In this document: positions 1 through 8,617 of the stretch, piece by piece
Numbering within the stretch: position 1 is the first letter of the stretch
How the letters are laid out: every line of letters begins with the position of its first letter
DNA from: Patiriisocius sp047731265
Lineage (GTDB): Bacteria > Bacteroidota > Bacteroidia > Flavobacteriales > Flavobacteriaceae
DNA length: 64,000 bases
Assembly: GCF_047731265.1 (NCBI RefSeq)
Contig: NZ_CP159835.1
Coordinates: 496,001-560,000, forward strand
Direction of reading: 5' to 3'
The notes under the pieces: generated by a model
The model's input: the letters and a program-made list of their open reading frames with translations, nothing else
The model's database searches: none
What the model was told of the DNA's origin: nothing
Position numbers and translations under genes: made by a program

Positions 1-335
1 TTGTAGTTGGAGTAATTACAGGTATCGTGGGTGCTGGTGGTGGCTTTTTAATTATTCCTGCTTTGGTTTTATTGGCAAAATTACCAATGAAAAAAGCGGT
101 GGCAACTTCGCTATTCATCATTGCAATTAAATCCCTAATTGGCTTTTTAGGTGATGTTCAAAATCTGGATATCGATTGGACTTTCCTATTATCGTTTACA
201 TCCATTTCAGTCGTTGGGATATTTATCGGGATTTGGCTCAATAAATTTATTGATGGTAAAAAACTTAAAAAAGCATTTGGTTGGTTTGTTTTGATAATGG
301 GAATATACATCATCTACAAAGAGCTCGCAATGTAA
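1..335 (+). CDS. Sulfite exporter TauE/SafE family protein, 3' part only
   Basis: This is the C-terminal ~110 residues of a multi-pass inner-membrane permease of the TauE/SafE (formerly DUF81) family, whose members export sulfite, sulfoacetate or related anions. The frame is open from the first bases of the window, so the start lies upstream. The motif GIVGAGGGFLIIPAL near the left edge is the glycine-rich family signature, and three hydrophobic segments follow. The gene ends at a TAA before a repeat array. The substrate cannot be told from this fragment. The internal GTG at position 27 is a valine codon, not the real start. Confidence 0.85.
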   Translation, partial: VVGVITGIVGAGGGFLIIPALVLLAKLPMKKAVATSLFIIAIKSLIGFLGDVQNLDIDWTFLLSFTSISVVGIFIGIWLNKFIDGKKLKKAFGWFVLIMGIYIIYKELAM

Positions 336-448
336 CTTTGGTTACTGAAAAGCGAAATATTCTACTTTAGTTTTGTAATTAATTCAGCTAATTTTTTTTT
401 GGACACACCAAAAATAGCAGCGATTATAACAGCTAAATGAATACTATA

Positions 449-1046
449 AAGGCTCCGCCTTGAAAATAAAATATCCCTTTCAAAATGCTTGAGCGAGCTC
501 AAAAAAAAAACACAATAATATAAACATACTCTGGTCGGGATGAAAGATCCCTCAAGGCTCCGCCTTGAAAATAAAATATCCCTTTCAAAATGCTTGAGCG
601 AGCTCAAAAAAAAATACAATAATATAAACATACTCTGGTCGGGATGAAAGATCCCTCAAGGCTCCGCCTTGAAAATAAAATATCCCTTTCAAAATGCTTG
701 AGCGAGCTCAAAAAAAAAATACAATAATATAAACATACTCTGGTCGGGATGAAAGATCCCTCAAGGCTCCGCCTTGAAAATAAAATATCCCTTTCAAAAT
801 GCTTGAGCGAGCTCAAAAAAAAAAAACACAATAATATAAACATACTCTGGTCGGGATGAAAGATCCCTCAAGGCTCCGCCTTGAAAATAAAATATCCCTT
901 TCAAAATGCTTGAGCGAGCTCAAAAAAAAAAAACACAATAATATAAACATACTCTGGTCGGGATGAAAGATCCCTCAAGGCTCCGCCTTGAAAATAAAAT
1001 ATCCCTTTCAAAATGCTTGAGCGAGCTCAGACATTTTGAAAGGGAT
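449..1046. repeat. Tandem array of six ~105-bp units
   Basis: Near-identical units begin (GGCTCCGCCTTG) at 451, 556, 660, 765, 872 and 979, giving periods of 105, 104, 105, 107 and 107. The period varies only because an A-tract after GAGCGAGCTC is 9 to 12 bases long. Each unit holds a small palindrome (CAAGGC-TCC-GCCTTG), a GGGAT...ATCCC inverted repeat and one arm of the tRNA terminator hairpin (TATCCCTTTCAAAATG). The sixth unit is cut short and runs into the 3' flank of the tRNA-Arg gene. A 35-residue repeated reading frame on the minus strand is a side effect of the 105-base period and is not believed to be coding. Confidence 0.95.
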
Positions 1047-1049
1047 ATT
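991..1049 (-). terminator. Intrinsic terminator of tRNA-Arg
   Basis: A perfect 18-bp inverted repeat (998-1015 and 1032-1049) has a GC-containing loop that itself contains GAGC/GCTC. On the minus strand it is followed by a T-rich tract (TTTATTTT). It sits 12 bases past the 3' end of the tRNA, as expected for its terminator. One arm of this hairpin is part of the repeat unit that makes up the adjoining array. Confidence 0.75.
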
Positions 1050-1060
1050 CTATTTATTCG

Positions 1061-1134
1061 TGACCCCGGAGGGATTCAAACCCCCAACCCTCAGAGCCGA
1101 AATCTGATGCGCTATTCAATTGCGCCACGAGGCC
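1061..1134 (-). tRNA. tRNA-Arg (anticodon UCG)
   Basis: A full cloverleaf can be folded on the minus strand. It has a 7-bp acceptor stem (GGCCTCG with CGGGGTC, two wobble pairs), D-stem GCGC/GCGC, anticodon stem TCAGA/TCTGA around the loop TTTCGGC, and a T-arm with loop TTTGAAT. The anticodon TCG (complement of 1098-1100) reads CGN arginine codons. Length is 74 nt including discriminator A. CCA is not encoded. Confidence 0.93.
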
Positions 1135-1138
1135 AGTT

Positions 1139-1158
1139 ATTCCCGCGTGGGCGGGAAT
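1139..1158. other. GC-rich hairpin between yqeY and tRNA-Arg
   Basis: ATTCCCGC and GCGGGAAT flank a 4-base loop, forming an 8-bp stem. On the plus strand it is followed by CTTTTT, but no plus-strand gene ends here. On the minus strand, where yqeY ends, no T-tract follows. It lies 4 bases from the tRNA 5' end and may act in processing or as a weak terminator. Role unknown. Confidence 0.4.
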
Positions 1159-1166
1159 CTTTTTAA

Positions 1167-1619
1167 TTAATTACTTAATTTTAATTTTACAATAGTACTA
1201 ATGGTTTTGCCATCTGCTCTTCCTGCAGCCCTTACATTTACCATTCCCATTACTTTACCCATATCTGCCATAGAACTTGCACCTGTTTGTGCAATTGCAT
1301 CTTCTACCATTTTGGCTACTTCTTCTTCACTCAATTGTTCTGGCAAGAATTTTTCAATAACCGCAGCTTCTAATAATTCAGGAGTTGCTAGATCTTCTCT
1401 GTTTTGTTCTTTATAAATGGCGGCACTATCTTTACGTTGTTTCACTAGTTTTTGCAGCAACTTTATCTCTGCTTCTTCGCTTAATTCTTCTTTGGCACCA
1501 CTTTCGGTTTGCGCTAATAAGATTGCACTTTTCACACTTCGCAATGCTTGTAAGGCTATCGCATCTTTACTCTTCATTGCCATTTTCATAGCATCCATTA
1601 TTACCGCAGACAAACTCAT
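1167..1619 (-). CDS. GatB/YqeY domain-containing protein
   Basis: A 150-residue helical protein of the YqeY family, related to the tail domain of GatB from the tRNA-dependent amidotransferase. Its cellular role is not well defined. The start is placed at the ATG giving MSLSAVIMDAMKMAMKSKD, the usual N-terminus of flavobacterial homologues. The longer frame to 1655 adds 12 non-conserved residues. Motifs seen are ALRSVKSAILLAQTE near the N-terminus and GKVMGMVNVRAAGRADG near the C-terminus. It follows ftsZ on the same strand, a neighbourhood common in Bacteroidota, but a terminator lies between them. Confidence 0.92.
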   Translation of the reverse strand: MSLSAVIMDAMKMAMKSKDAIALQALRSVKSAILLAQTESGAKEELSEEAEIKLLQKLVKQRKDSAAIYKEQNREDLATPELLEAAVIEKFLPEQLSEEEVAKMVEDAIAQTGASSMADMGKVMGMVNVRAAGRADGKTISTIVKLKLSN

Positions 1620-1743
1620 GGTATTTATTTTAAATGAACCCCAAAGATACCTCAATTAAAGGGCACAAACCAAATAAACTAACTCGAGCTAAGCCAACGA
1701 AGCATTAAAAACACAAAAAGGTAAATACCAAATTCTTAAATAT

Positions 1744-1771
1744 AAAAAAACCCTTCAAAAAATGAAGGGTT
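1744..1771 (-). terminator. Intrinsic terminator after ftsZ
   Basis: On the minus strand the 8-bp stem AACCCTTC/GAAGGGTT with a 7-base T-rich loop is followed by TTTTTTT. It lies 45 bases past the ftsZ stop codon and marks the likely end of the dcw transcription unit, so yqeY probably has its own promoter or depends on read-through. Confidence 0.85.
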
Positions 1772-1815
1772 CTTAAATATAAATCACTTTTATGATCCGT
1801 AACTTTTAGAGTAGG

Positions 1816-3915
1816 TTAGTCTACATTGTCATGTAAAAAGCTGTTATTGCTTCTTAAATCTATATCATCGTCATCAGTATTTACCGATGTTCTTGACAAA
1901 TTAGGATTACTTTCATTAGTATCTTCCAGCTCAATTCCTTGTCGTTTATAAGCAGGTTGCCTTTCAATTTCATCAATTTTTGAAGCGCTATTTCTAAACT
2001 TGTAATTAAAATCTTTCATCTTACGTTTGCGCTCTTCCGTTCTATCTTTTAACAATTTAGAAATAGGTGTATTCATGGGATCAATTGGCGCATCTTCAGG
2101 AATTACATCTTCCTCTTTAGAGGGTATTGTTTTCGTTTCAAAAATGATTGTCTCTTCTGCTATTTCTTTGTTTTGAGCGGGTTTAGCAGTAATCAACTCC
2201 TCTTCAACTTCGCTATAATCATCAAGACTATATACTTTCACACCTGCTCTTGTAACTTCATTTACCGGCACTACTTCAAGTGGGTCTTTTACTTCAATAT
2301 CATCTACAAGATGCCTTGCTATAGGCTCACGTGCTCCACTTCCTTTTATAGAACTTTCAGAAAAAGGCATATCAAAATGAAGCATCCCGTCACTTTCCTT
2401 TGTTTCTTCTTTAACTTTGGTAGTATCCTTTATAATAAATTGTTCTGGCTTGGTCACCTCTTCAATTTTATTTCTTGAATTGCGTTGTGGAACTAACTCA
2501 AAACTATTTACATCAATCTCATTGATAATTATTTGTTCAAATTCTGCTAAATGATGAATATCAATAGTGGTCGCTTCTACTCCGATATTTTTAATTAATT
2601 CTGAAGTCGCTATATACCCTTCAAAAGGCAAGTCATTAGCCGGATCATTGTTTTCTAATGAAGCTGTTTTCTCAGGGAAGAATGATTGTGGTTTAGGCTG
2701 TTCTACCCTCGATTCTTCAACTTGAATTGGTTTTGTTTCAACCTCTTCTTCCTCAAACAATGTATGCCTTATAACAGGTGCTTCTTGATTAACCTCTTGC
2801 GTTACATCATCAGATGTTAATTCTATTTGTTTTGCAGTCACTTTGGGTGTTAAATCCAGTTCTGCCTTATGCTCATCGCCTAAGGTATGTATGATTTTTT
2901 TAGTCTCAGTATTTGTAATATCATGTTGTTGCTCTGCATCAAAACCAGTAGCAATTATTGTAATGGAAATTGACCCTTCTAAAGATTCGTCGTCCCCAAC
3001 ACCCATAATGATATTGGCACTGTGACCCGCTTCTACCTGAATGTGATCACTTATCTCACCTATTTCATCAATAGTAATTTCATCTGCTCCTGAAACAATG
3101 AGTAGTAATACATTCTTAGCTCCTGTAATTTTATTGTCATTTAACAAAGGAGAATCTAGTGCTTTACTTATTGCCTCGTAAGCCCGGTTTGTGCCGGTAG
3201 CAGTAGCACTTCCCATAATTGCAGTACCACTATTTGACAATACGGTCTTTGCATCACGTAAATCAATATTTTGTGTGTAGTGATGTGTAATAACCTCTGC
3301 TATTCCCCGCGCTGCAGTTGCTAAAACTTCATCAGCTTTTGAAAACCCAGCTTTAAACCCTAAGTTACCATAAACCTCCCGTAACTTATTATTATTTATA
3401 ACCACTAGGCTATCCACATTCTGTCGTAAATTTTCAACTCCAATATGTGCTTGCTCATTTCGTACTTTCCCTTCAAATTGAAAAGGAATGGTAACAATAC
3501 CCACCGTCAAGATATCCATATCCTTTGCCATACGAGCAATAATTGGAGCTGCTCCCGTACCTGTTCCACCCCCCATTCCTGCGGTAATGAAAATCATCTT
3601 AGTATTAGAGGTTAACATGCTTTTTATGTCTGCCATGCTCTCAACAGCAGATTGCTCCCCTATTTTAGGATTAGCACCTGCACCAAGCCCTTCAGTAAGA
3701 TCCATGCCCAGCTGTATCTTAATAGGTACCGAACTATTTTCCAATGCTTGCGCATCGGTATTGCAAATAACAAAATCCACACCCTTAATGCCTTGACTAA
3801 ACATGTGGTTAATGGCATTACTACCTCCACCTCCTACGCCTATCACTTTGATGACATTAGATTGATTCTTTGGCAGATCGAACGAGATATTATCAAACTC
3901 TGTGTTACTACTCAT
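1816..3915 (-). CDS. ftsZ: Cell division protein FtsZ
   Basis: Tubulin-like GTPase that polymerises into the cytokinetic ring at midcell. The 699-residue protein has an N-terminal GTPase core (VIGVGGGGSNAINHM near residue 25, tubulin signature GGGTGTG near residue 115) and the C-terminal FtsZ domain to about residue 325. A long acidic, low-complexity tail of some 370 residues follows, ending in NSFLHDNVD, probably the conserved C-terminal peptide that binds FtsA. E. coli FtsZ is 383 residues. Long linkers are usual in Flavobacteriia. Last gene of the dcw run, about 100 bases downstream of ftsA with a hairpin in the gap. Confidence 0.98.
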   Translation of the reverse strand: MSSNTEFDNISFDLPKNQSNVIKVIGVGGGGSNAINHMFSQGIKGVDFVICNTDAQALENSSVPIKIQLGMDLTEGLGAGANPKIGEQSAVESMADIKSMLTSNTKMIFITAGMGGGTGTGAAPIIARMAKDMDILTVGIVTIPFQFEGKVRNEQAHIGVENLRQNVDSLVVINNNKLREVYGNLGFKAGFSKADEVLATAARGIAEVITHHYTQNIDLRDAKTVLSNSGTAIMGSATATGTNRAYEAISKALDSPLLNDNKITGAKNVLLLIVSGADEITIDEIGEISDHIQVEAGHSANIIMGVGDDESLEGSISITIIATGFDAEQQHDITNTETKKIIHTLGDEHKAELDLTPKVTAKQIELTSDDVTQEVNQEAPVIRHTLFEEEEVETKPIQVEESRVEQPKPQSFFPEKTASLENNDPANDLPFEGYIATSELIKNIGVEATTIDIHHLAEFEQIIINEIDVNSFELVPQRNSRNKIEEVTKPEQFIIKDTTKVKEETKESDGMLHFDMPFSESSIKGSGAREPIARHLVDDIEVKDPLEVVPVNEVTRAGVKVYSLDDYSEVEEELITAKPAQNKEIAEETIIFETKTIPSKEEDVIPEDAPIDPMNTPISKLLKDRTEERKRKMKDFNYKFRNSASKIDEIERQPAYKRQGIELEDTNESNPNLSRTSVNTDDDDIDLRSNNSFLHDNVD

Positions 3916-3937
3916 ACTTTTATATTTTGCGAGGTTG

Positions 3938-3958
3938 ACACCGCACTTATTGCGGTGT
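3938..3958. other. Hairpin in the ftsA-ftsZ gap
   Basis: ACACCGCA and TGCGGTGT form a perfect 8-bp stem around a 5-base loop, about 23 bases before the ftsZ start. No T-tract follows on the minus strand, so it is unlikely to be a terminator. It could tune ftsZ mRNA stability or processing. Inferred only from the fold. Confidence 0.45.
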
Positions 3959-4017
3959 TATTTTGTGTTTTAAACTATTTATTTTTTTACTTACTGCCAC
4001 TGCCTTCTGAATACTAC

Positions 4018-5376
4018 TTATTCCGCATTGTCAAGAAACTCCTTGAACTTCTCTGCCCATTTATCAAAAATTCCTTTTCGTTCTCTAGGTTGTTTTATTT
4101 TTTCTGCGACATCTGTTTCATTTGAAACCATCTCTTCTAAAGAAGCATCATCTTCATTATCAACAGTAAAAATAGGGGCATCTTCTACCTCCTTACCTAT
4201 TGCATTGGATCTCGCTTTATTTTCTAAACTATTCATTACAAGTCCTACAGCAGTCGCATACAAAGGACTCGTTGTTTCAGCATCGCTATCTCCAGCAAGA
4301 TGTTCGTTTGGATAACCAATGCGGGTATCCATTCCTGTTATGTATTCTACCAATTGCTTTAAATGCTTTAATTGAGCGCCACCTCCAGTTAAAACAATAC
4401 CCGCAATTAATTTCTTCTTTTGCTCTTCATGACCATAATTTTTAATTTCAAGATATGCTTGTTCAACAATCTCAACCACTCTTGCATGAATTATTTTTGA
4501 GAGGTTTTTTAATGTAATTTCCTTTGGCTCTCTTCCTCTTAGTCCCGGAATGGAGACAATCTCATTATCTTTATTCTCTCCAGGCCACGCAGAGCCGAAT
4601 TTAATTTTTAATAACTCCGCTTGCTTTTCAATAATGCTGCATCCCTCTTTAATATCTTCAGTAATAACATTTCCTCCAAATGGAATCACAGCAGTATGCC
4701 TTATTATTCCATCTTTAAAAATAGCAAGATCTGTTGTTCCGCCTCCTATATCAATAAGTGCAACTCCAGCTTCTTTCTCTTCTTGGCTCAACACCGCATT
4801 TGCCGACGCTAGCGGCTCTAATGTGATTCCGCTAAGCTCCAAACCAGCGCTTTTTACACACCGACCTATATTTTTAATAGACGCTACCTGTCCTACAACT
4901 ACGTGAAAGTTAGCCTCTAATCTTCCTCCGTACATTCCAATAGGCTCTTTAATTTCTGCTTGACCATCCACCTTAAAGTCTTGCGGCAATACGTGGATAA
5001 TTTCCTCTCCAGGAAGCATTACCAATTTATGTACTTGGTTACAAAGTGTGTAGATATCATCTTCATCAATCACCTCGTCGCTATCTTTTCTTGTAATATA
5101 ATCACTGTGCTGCAAACTCCTAATATGCTGTCCTGCAATACCCACAACTACATCTTCAATTTTTATTCCTGAAGAAGTTTCGGCATCTGTAACCGCCTGT
5201 TGTATAGACTGTATTGTTTGGGTAATATTATTTACAACCCCACGATGTACTCCAAGACTTTTGGATTTACCAATGCCCAATATTTCCATTTTACCGTATT
5301 CGTTTTTCCGTCCGATCATCGCCACAATTTTTGTGGTTCCTATGTCCAGCCCTACCGCAATATTATCTAGTTCCAT
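4018..5376 (-). CDS. ftsA: Cell division protein FtsA
   Basis: Actin-fold ATPase that tethers FtsZ filaments to the membrane and recruits later division proteins. It is 452 residues. Phosphate-1 motif AVGLDIGTTKIVAMIG lies at the N-terminus, the SHS2/1C domain follows near residues 85-165, phosphate-2 motif LIDIGGGTTDLAIF is near residue 207, and adenosine motif GIVLTGGGAQLKHL near residue 326. The C-terminal stretch KGIFDKWAEKFKEFLDN is amphipathic and fits the membrane-targeting helix. The start overlaps the end of ftsQ by 14 bases, indicating translational coupling. Confidence 0.97.
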   Translation of the reverse strand: MELDNIAVGLDIGTTKIVAMIGRKNEYGKMEILGIGKSKSLGVHRGVVNNITQTIQSIQQAVTDAETSSGIKIEDVVVGIAGQHIRSLQHSDYITRKDSDEVIDEDDIYTLCNQVHKLVMLPGEEIIHVLPQDFKVDGQAEIKEPIGMYGGRLEANFHVVVGQVASIKNIGRCVKSAGLELSGITLEPLASANAVLSQEEKEAGVALIDIGGGTTDLAIFKDGIIRHTAVIPFGGNVITEDIKEGCSIIEKQAELLKIKFGSAWPGENKDNEIVSIPGLRGREPKEITLKNLSKIIHARVVEIVEQAYLEIKNYGHEEQKKKLIAGIVLTGGGAQLKHLKQLVEYITGMDTRIGYPNEHLAGDSDAETTSPLYATAVGLVMNSLENKARSNAIGKEVEDAPIFTVDNEDDASLEEMVSNETDVAEKIKQPRERKGIFDKWAEKFKEFLDNAE

Positions 5377-6097
5377 ACTCTTGTTTTTTTGTTGCCACTA
5401 CTTGATCGCCAAACTGTAAATTGACCGTTTCATAGGTTGTCAACGTACTATCCATTTTTGCTTTTTGGTAAAACGCTTTGTAATTCTGAAATTTCAACGC
5501 CACATCTTTTGCCTTCCCAAAAAGCACTTTAAAACTTTGTTTTCGCATTTTCATAGTTACAATACCATCCTTCGAACAATGCAACCCTACCACACTGTGA
5601 TTCATAAATGGATCTGCTCTCAATTTTAACAAGAGCCGCGTTAGTAATTCAGTATTATTTTTAATTGCACCTGTTACAATTGGCACCCTTGCCGAGTATA
5701 CCGATGATAATGGCATCTCTTTTCCATCTGCGTCTAGGTAAAAATCTGATTCAGCAACTACACGAGCAATCGGGTCTCGTTGTTCTATTCTCGCTCCCAA
5801 TGTACCGTCAACCGTAACAAACACTTGTGCCGTCCTAATCAAGTCATTTTTGAGCAGACGCAACTCTATCTCTTTCAAATCTACCTTTTCTTTAGTAATG
5901 CCCGTTACACTGCCATGATTTTGTATTAACAATTTATTAACCGAATTTAACGTGACAAAAGGGTCGTTTTCATCTGTGAATTCAACTTCAATTTTATTTA
6001 ATTTTCGACTTTCATTTCGCTTTTTTGTGAACCCAAAAAGGACAACGATTGAAGTCGTGAGCACTAAAAATTTTATGAGACCCCAGTTAATTTTCAT
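5363..6097 (-). CDS. ftsQ: Cell division protein FtsQ
   Basis: Bitopic inner-membrane divisome protein linking early cytoplasmic and late periplasmic division proteins. It is 244 residues with a short cytoplasmic N-terminus, one membrane segment (about residues 7-24, LIKFLVLTTSIVVLFGF), a POTRA-like region (about 35-105, with VNKLLIQNHGSVTG) and a beta domain. Sequence similarity in this family is low, so the call leans on topology, length and its place between murC and ftsA. Both neighbours overlap it (11 and 14 bases). Confidence 0.92.
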   Translation of the reverse strand: MKINWGLIKFLVLTTSIVVLFGFTKKRNESRKLNKIEVEFTDENDPFVTLNSVNKLLIQNHGSVTGITKEKVDLKEIELRLLKNDLIRTAQVFVTVDGTLGARIEQRDPIARVVAESDFYLDADGKEMPLSSVYSARVPIVTGAIKNNTELLTRLLLKLRADPFMNHSVVGLHCSKDGIVTMKMRKQSFKVLFGKAKDVALKFQNYKAFYQKAKMDSTLTTYETVNLQFGDQVVATKKQEYGTR

Positions 6098-7439
6098 TTT
6101 CTAGTGCTTTTGTAATTACTGAAACTTCTGCTCCAATATCTCCTGCGCCCACGAGTAATTTTATGCGACACTGAGATTTTTTAATTTCTGAAAGTAAAAC
6201 TGATTTTGACACAAGTTTACCAGGTAAAGCGACCTTTTCTAACAACCATTGGGACGTTATTCCTTCAATAGGTTCCTCGCGAGCAGGGTAAATATCAAGC
6301 AACAGCACTTCGTCAAACTGACTCAAACTTTCTGCAAAGCCGTCCCCAAAATCTCTTGTTCTACTAAAGAGGTGAGGCTGAAATACAATTAATTTTTCAT
6401 CTTCCGGATACATCTCTTTTACCGCCTGAAAAAGTGCATTCAGCTCTGTTGGATGATGTGCATAATCATCTATCAACACAAGATTATCACGCCGTATTTT
6501 AAAACTAAAACGACGTTGCACTCCCTTAAATGTAGCCAATGCCTCAGGAAGACCATTCACTGGAGTCCCTGCTAAAATTGACATCCCCAATGCCGTAATA
6601 GCATTGTGTAAATTGTGATGCCCTGGAAGAAAAAAAGTCAGATTTTCTAATGTTATAGATGGGGTTTTTAGATCGAACACATATCCTCCATTTTCAATAC
6701 GAACGTTTTGCCCTTCAAATTTAGCGGTCTCGCTAATGGCTACATCTTGGCCTTTTAATGGCAGACCCTTTTTAAACAATAGCTTGGTCCTGTCTTTAAC
6801 AAGATTTGAAAACTCAATAAACGATTTCTTGATTTCGGCATCACTTTCATAAACATCCAAGTGGTCTGCATCCATTGAAGTAATACAAGCAATATCTGGT
6901 GATAAGGTTAAAAACGAACGATCAAACTCATCTGCTTCAACAATAGAAATTTCAGTTCCTCTACTAATAAAATTCGAATTATAATTTTCTGCAATGCCCC
7001 CTAAAAATGCAGTGACTGGCATATTACAATGCGCCATGATATGCCCTAAAATAGCAGAGGTTGTTGTTTTTCCATGGGTTCCTGCAACTGCCAAGCATAA
7101 GGTGTCTTTTGTTATTTCGCCTAAAAACTTGGCACGTTTAATTACTGTAAAGTTTTCAGAAATGAAATGGTTAAGTAGTTCACTATTTTTAGGAATTGCA
7201 GGCGTATAAATCACAAGAGTTTCATCTGCTTTCAATACATTTTTAGGAATTTCCGAAACAGCGTCTTTGTAAACAATATTCATTCCTTCGCAAACCAATT
7301 CTTTAGTGAGCAAAGTTTCTGTTTTATCATAACCACAAACATTAACACCTTTTAAGTTAACAAAACGCGCCAATGCACTCATGCCGATACCACCAATACC
7401 AACGAAATAGACTGTTTGTATGTTTTTAAGAATATTCAT
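6087..7439 (-). CDS. murC: UDP-N-acetylmuramate--L-alanine ligase (MurC)
   Basis: Cytoplasmic ligase that adds L-alanine to UDP-MurNAc with ATP, the first step of peptide stem synthesis. It is 450 residues. The N-terminal UDP-binding motif VYFVGIGGIGMSALARF, the ATP-binding P-loop VAGTHGKTTTSAIL (about residue 117), the central-domain motif EADEFDRSFL and the C-terminal DDYAHHPTE (about residue 320) are all present. It overlaps murG by 4 bases upstream and ftsQ by 11 bases downstream, so the three are co-translated. Confidence 0.98.
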   Translation of the reverse strand: MNILKNIQTVYFVGIGGIGMSALARFVNLKGVNVCGYDKTETLLTKELVCEGMNIVYKDAVSEIPKNVLKADETLVIYTPAIPKNSELLNHFISENFTVIKRAKFLGEITKDTLCLAVAGTHGKTTTSAILGHIMAHCNMPVTAFLGGIAENYNSNFISRGTEISIVEADEFDRSFLTLSPDIACITSMDADHLDVYESDAEIKKSFIEFSNLVKDRTKLLFKKGLPLKGQDVAISETAKFEGQNVRIENGGYVFDLKTPSITLENLTFFLPGHHNLHNAITALGMSILAGTPVNGLPEALATFKGVQRRFSFKIRRDNLVLIDDYAHHPTELNALFQAVKEMYPEDEKLIVFQPHLFSRTRDFGDGFAESLSQFDEVLLLDIYPAREEPIEGITSQWLLEKVALPGKLVSKSVLLSEIKKSQCRIKLLVGAGDIGAEVSVITKALENEN

Positions 7440-8545
7440 GAAATAGTTTGTATCAATTTTTCAACTTCATCCACAATATCTTTAGTGGCATTAGGTTTTG
7501 CTAATTTTTTAATGTTTTCTGAAAGTTGTTTTTGCTTTTCAGTAGTATTAAGTAATTCAAAAATTGTTTTTTCAAATTCGGTATCTGCATCTTTTTCTCT
7601 TAATAATATTGCAGCACCTTTACCTGAAATAGACAATGCATTTTTTGTTTGATGGTCCTCAGAAACATTTGGGGAAGGAATGAAAATAACGGGTTTCCCA
7701 ACCAAACACAATTCTGAAACTGAAAGCGCACCTGCTCTACTAATAATTATATCTGCTGCTGCATAGGCCAAGTCCATCCTATTTAAAAATGGATGTACCT
7801 GCACTATTTCAGTTGTTCTATCTGCGTATTTTTCTTGGTATAATTTCCCGCATTGCCATAGCAGCTGCAATCCTTCTTTCTTAATTAAAGGAAGTGCCTT
7901 ATCTACTAATTGATTTATTTTTCTAGCTCCCAAACTTCCGCCAAGAACCAAAATTGTTTTTTTTGAAGCATCCAATTTAAAGAATTCCATGGCTTCCTTT
8001 TTTTTCCCAGAAACATCTAACAAATCTTGTCGTACTGGGTTTCCAGTTTGCACTATTTTGGATTTTGGGAAAAAATTTTCCATCCCATCGTAGGCAGTGC
8101 ATATCTTTTGAACGTTTTTTGACAGCCATGTATTGGTAATACCTGGATAACTATTTTGCTCTTGTATCAAACACGGGATTCTTTTCATTGCAGCAACTTT
8201 TAATACTGCGGCACTGGCATACCCCCCAGTTCCTATGGCAGCATCAGGCTTAAATCTAGCAATGAGCTTTCGAGATTTCATCAAACTACTCACTAACTTT
8301 AATGGAAATTTTAAATTTTTAAAGGAAAGATTTCGCTGAATTCCAGAAATCCACAGCCCTTCAATTTTAAATCCCGCTTGTGGAACTTTCTCCATTTCCA
8401 TGCGATCTTTTGCACCCACAAATAAAAATTCCGAATTCGGATATCGGGATTTTAATTCGTTGGCAATGGCGATGGCAGGATAGATGTGTCCACCCGTTCC
8501 GCCGCCAGATATAATGAATTTATATGTTTGCTGTTTGTTGATGAT
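7436..8545 (-). CDS. murG: MurG N-acetylglucosaminyltransferase, non-canonical start
   Basis: Peripheral membrane glycosyltransferase (GT28) that adds GlcNAc to lipid I, giving lipid II. Motifs seen are the N-terminal donor loop SGGGTGGHIYPAIAIANEL, GTGGYASAAVL, GSLGARKIN and SRAGALSVSEL. The frame has no ATG, GTG or TTG upstream of the essential GGGTGGH loop. It opens at a TAG near 8587 and runs through codons including two ATC (8545, 8542) and an ATT (8515). The first ordinary start is a GTG at 8419, which would delete ~40 residues including that loop. I give the ATC at 8545 (369 residues, the usual length), but the true start is uncertain. Stop overlaps murC by 4 bases. Confidence 0.8.
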   Translation of the reverse strand: MINKQQTYKFIISGGGTGGHIYPAIAIANELKSRYPNSEFLFVGAKDRMEMEKVPQAGFKIEGLWISGIQRNLSFKNLKFPLKLVSSLMKSRKLIARFKPDAAIGTGGYASAAVLKVAAMKRIPCLIQEQNSYPGITNTWLSKNVQKICTAYDGMENFFPKSKIVQTGNPVRQDLLDVSGKKKEAMEFFKLDASKKTILVLGGSLGARKINQLVDKALPLIKKEGLQLLWQCGKLYQEKYADRTTEIVQVHPFLNRMDLAYAAADIIISRAGALSVSELCLVGKPVIFIPSPNVSEDHQTKNALSISGKGAAILLREKDADTEFEKTIFELLNTTEKQKQLSENIKKLAKPNATKDIVDEVEKLIQTIS

Positions 8546-8617
8546 TTTTGTTTTGTCTAATAATTTTTCTAACCCGTCCCCTCTCCTCTACCTTTGGCAT
8601 CTCCTCCAGGGAGAAGA

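Noticed and set aside
362..448. Hydrophobic/basic C-terminus-like frame on the minus strand (AVIIAAIFGVSKKKLAELI)
   Set aside because: It reads plausibly as the tail of a small membrane protein cut by the repeat array, but no start or homologous upstream part is visible, so it is too weak to annotate.
362..843. Minus-strand ORFs made of a 35-residue repeat over the tandem array
   Set aside because: They exist because three units are ~105 bases (35 codons). Variable A-tracts shift the frame in the other units, and the composition mirrors palindromes and A-runs, not protein.
449..1046. CRISPR array
   Set aside because: The units are contiguous ~105-bp copies with no unique spacers, and no cas genes are present. 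The heptamer arrays are also not CRISPR.
963..1166. Plus-strand ORF across the repeat end and the tRNA
   Set aside because: It overlaps the tRNA gene on the opposite strand and encodes repeat sequence.
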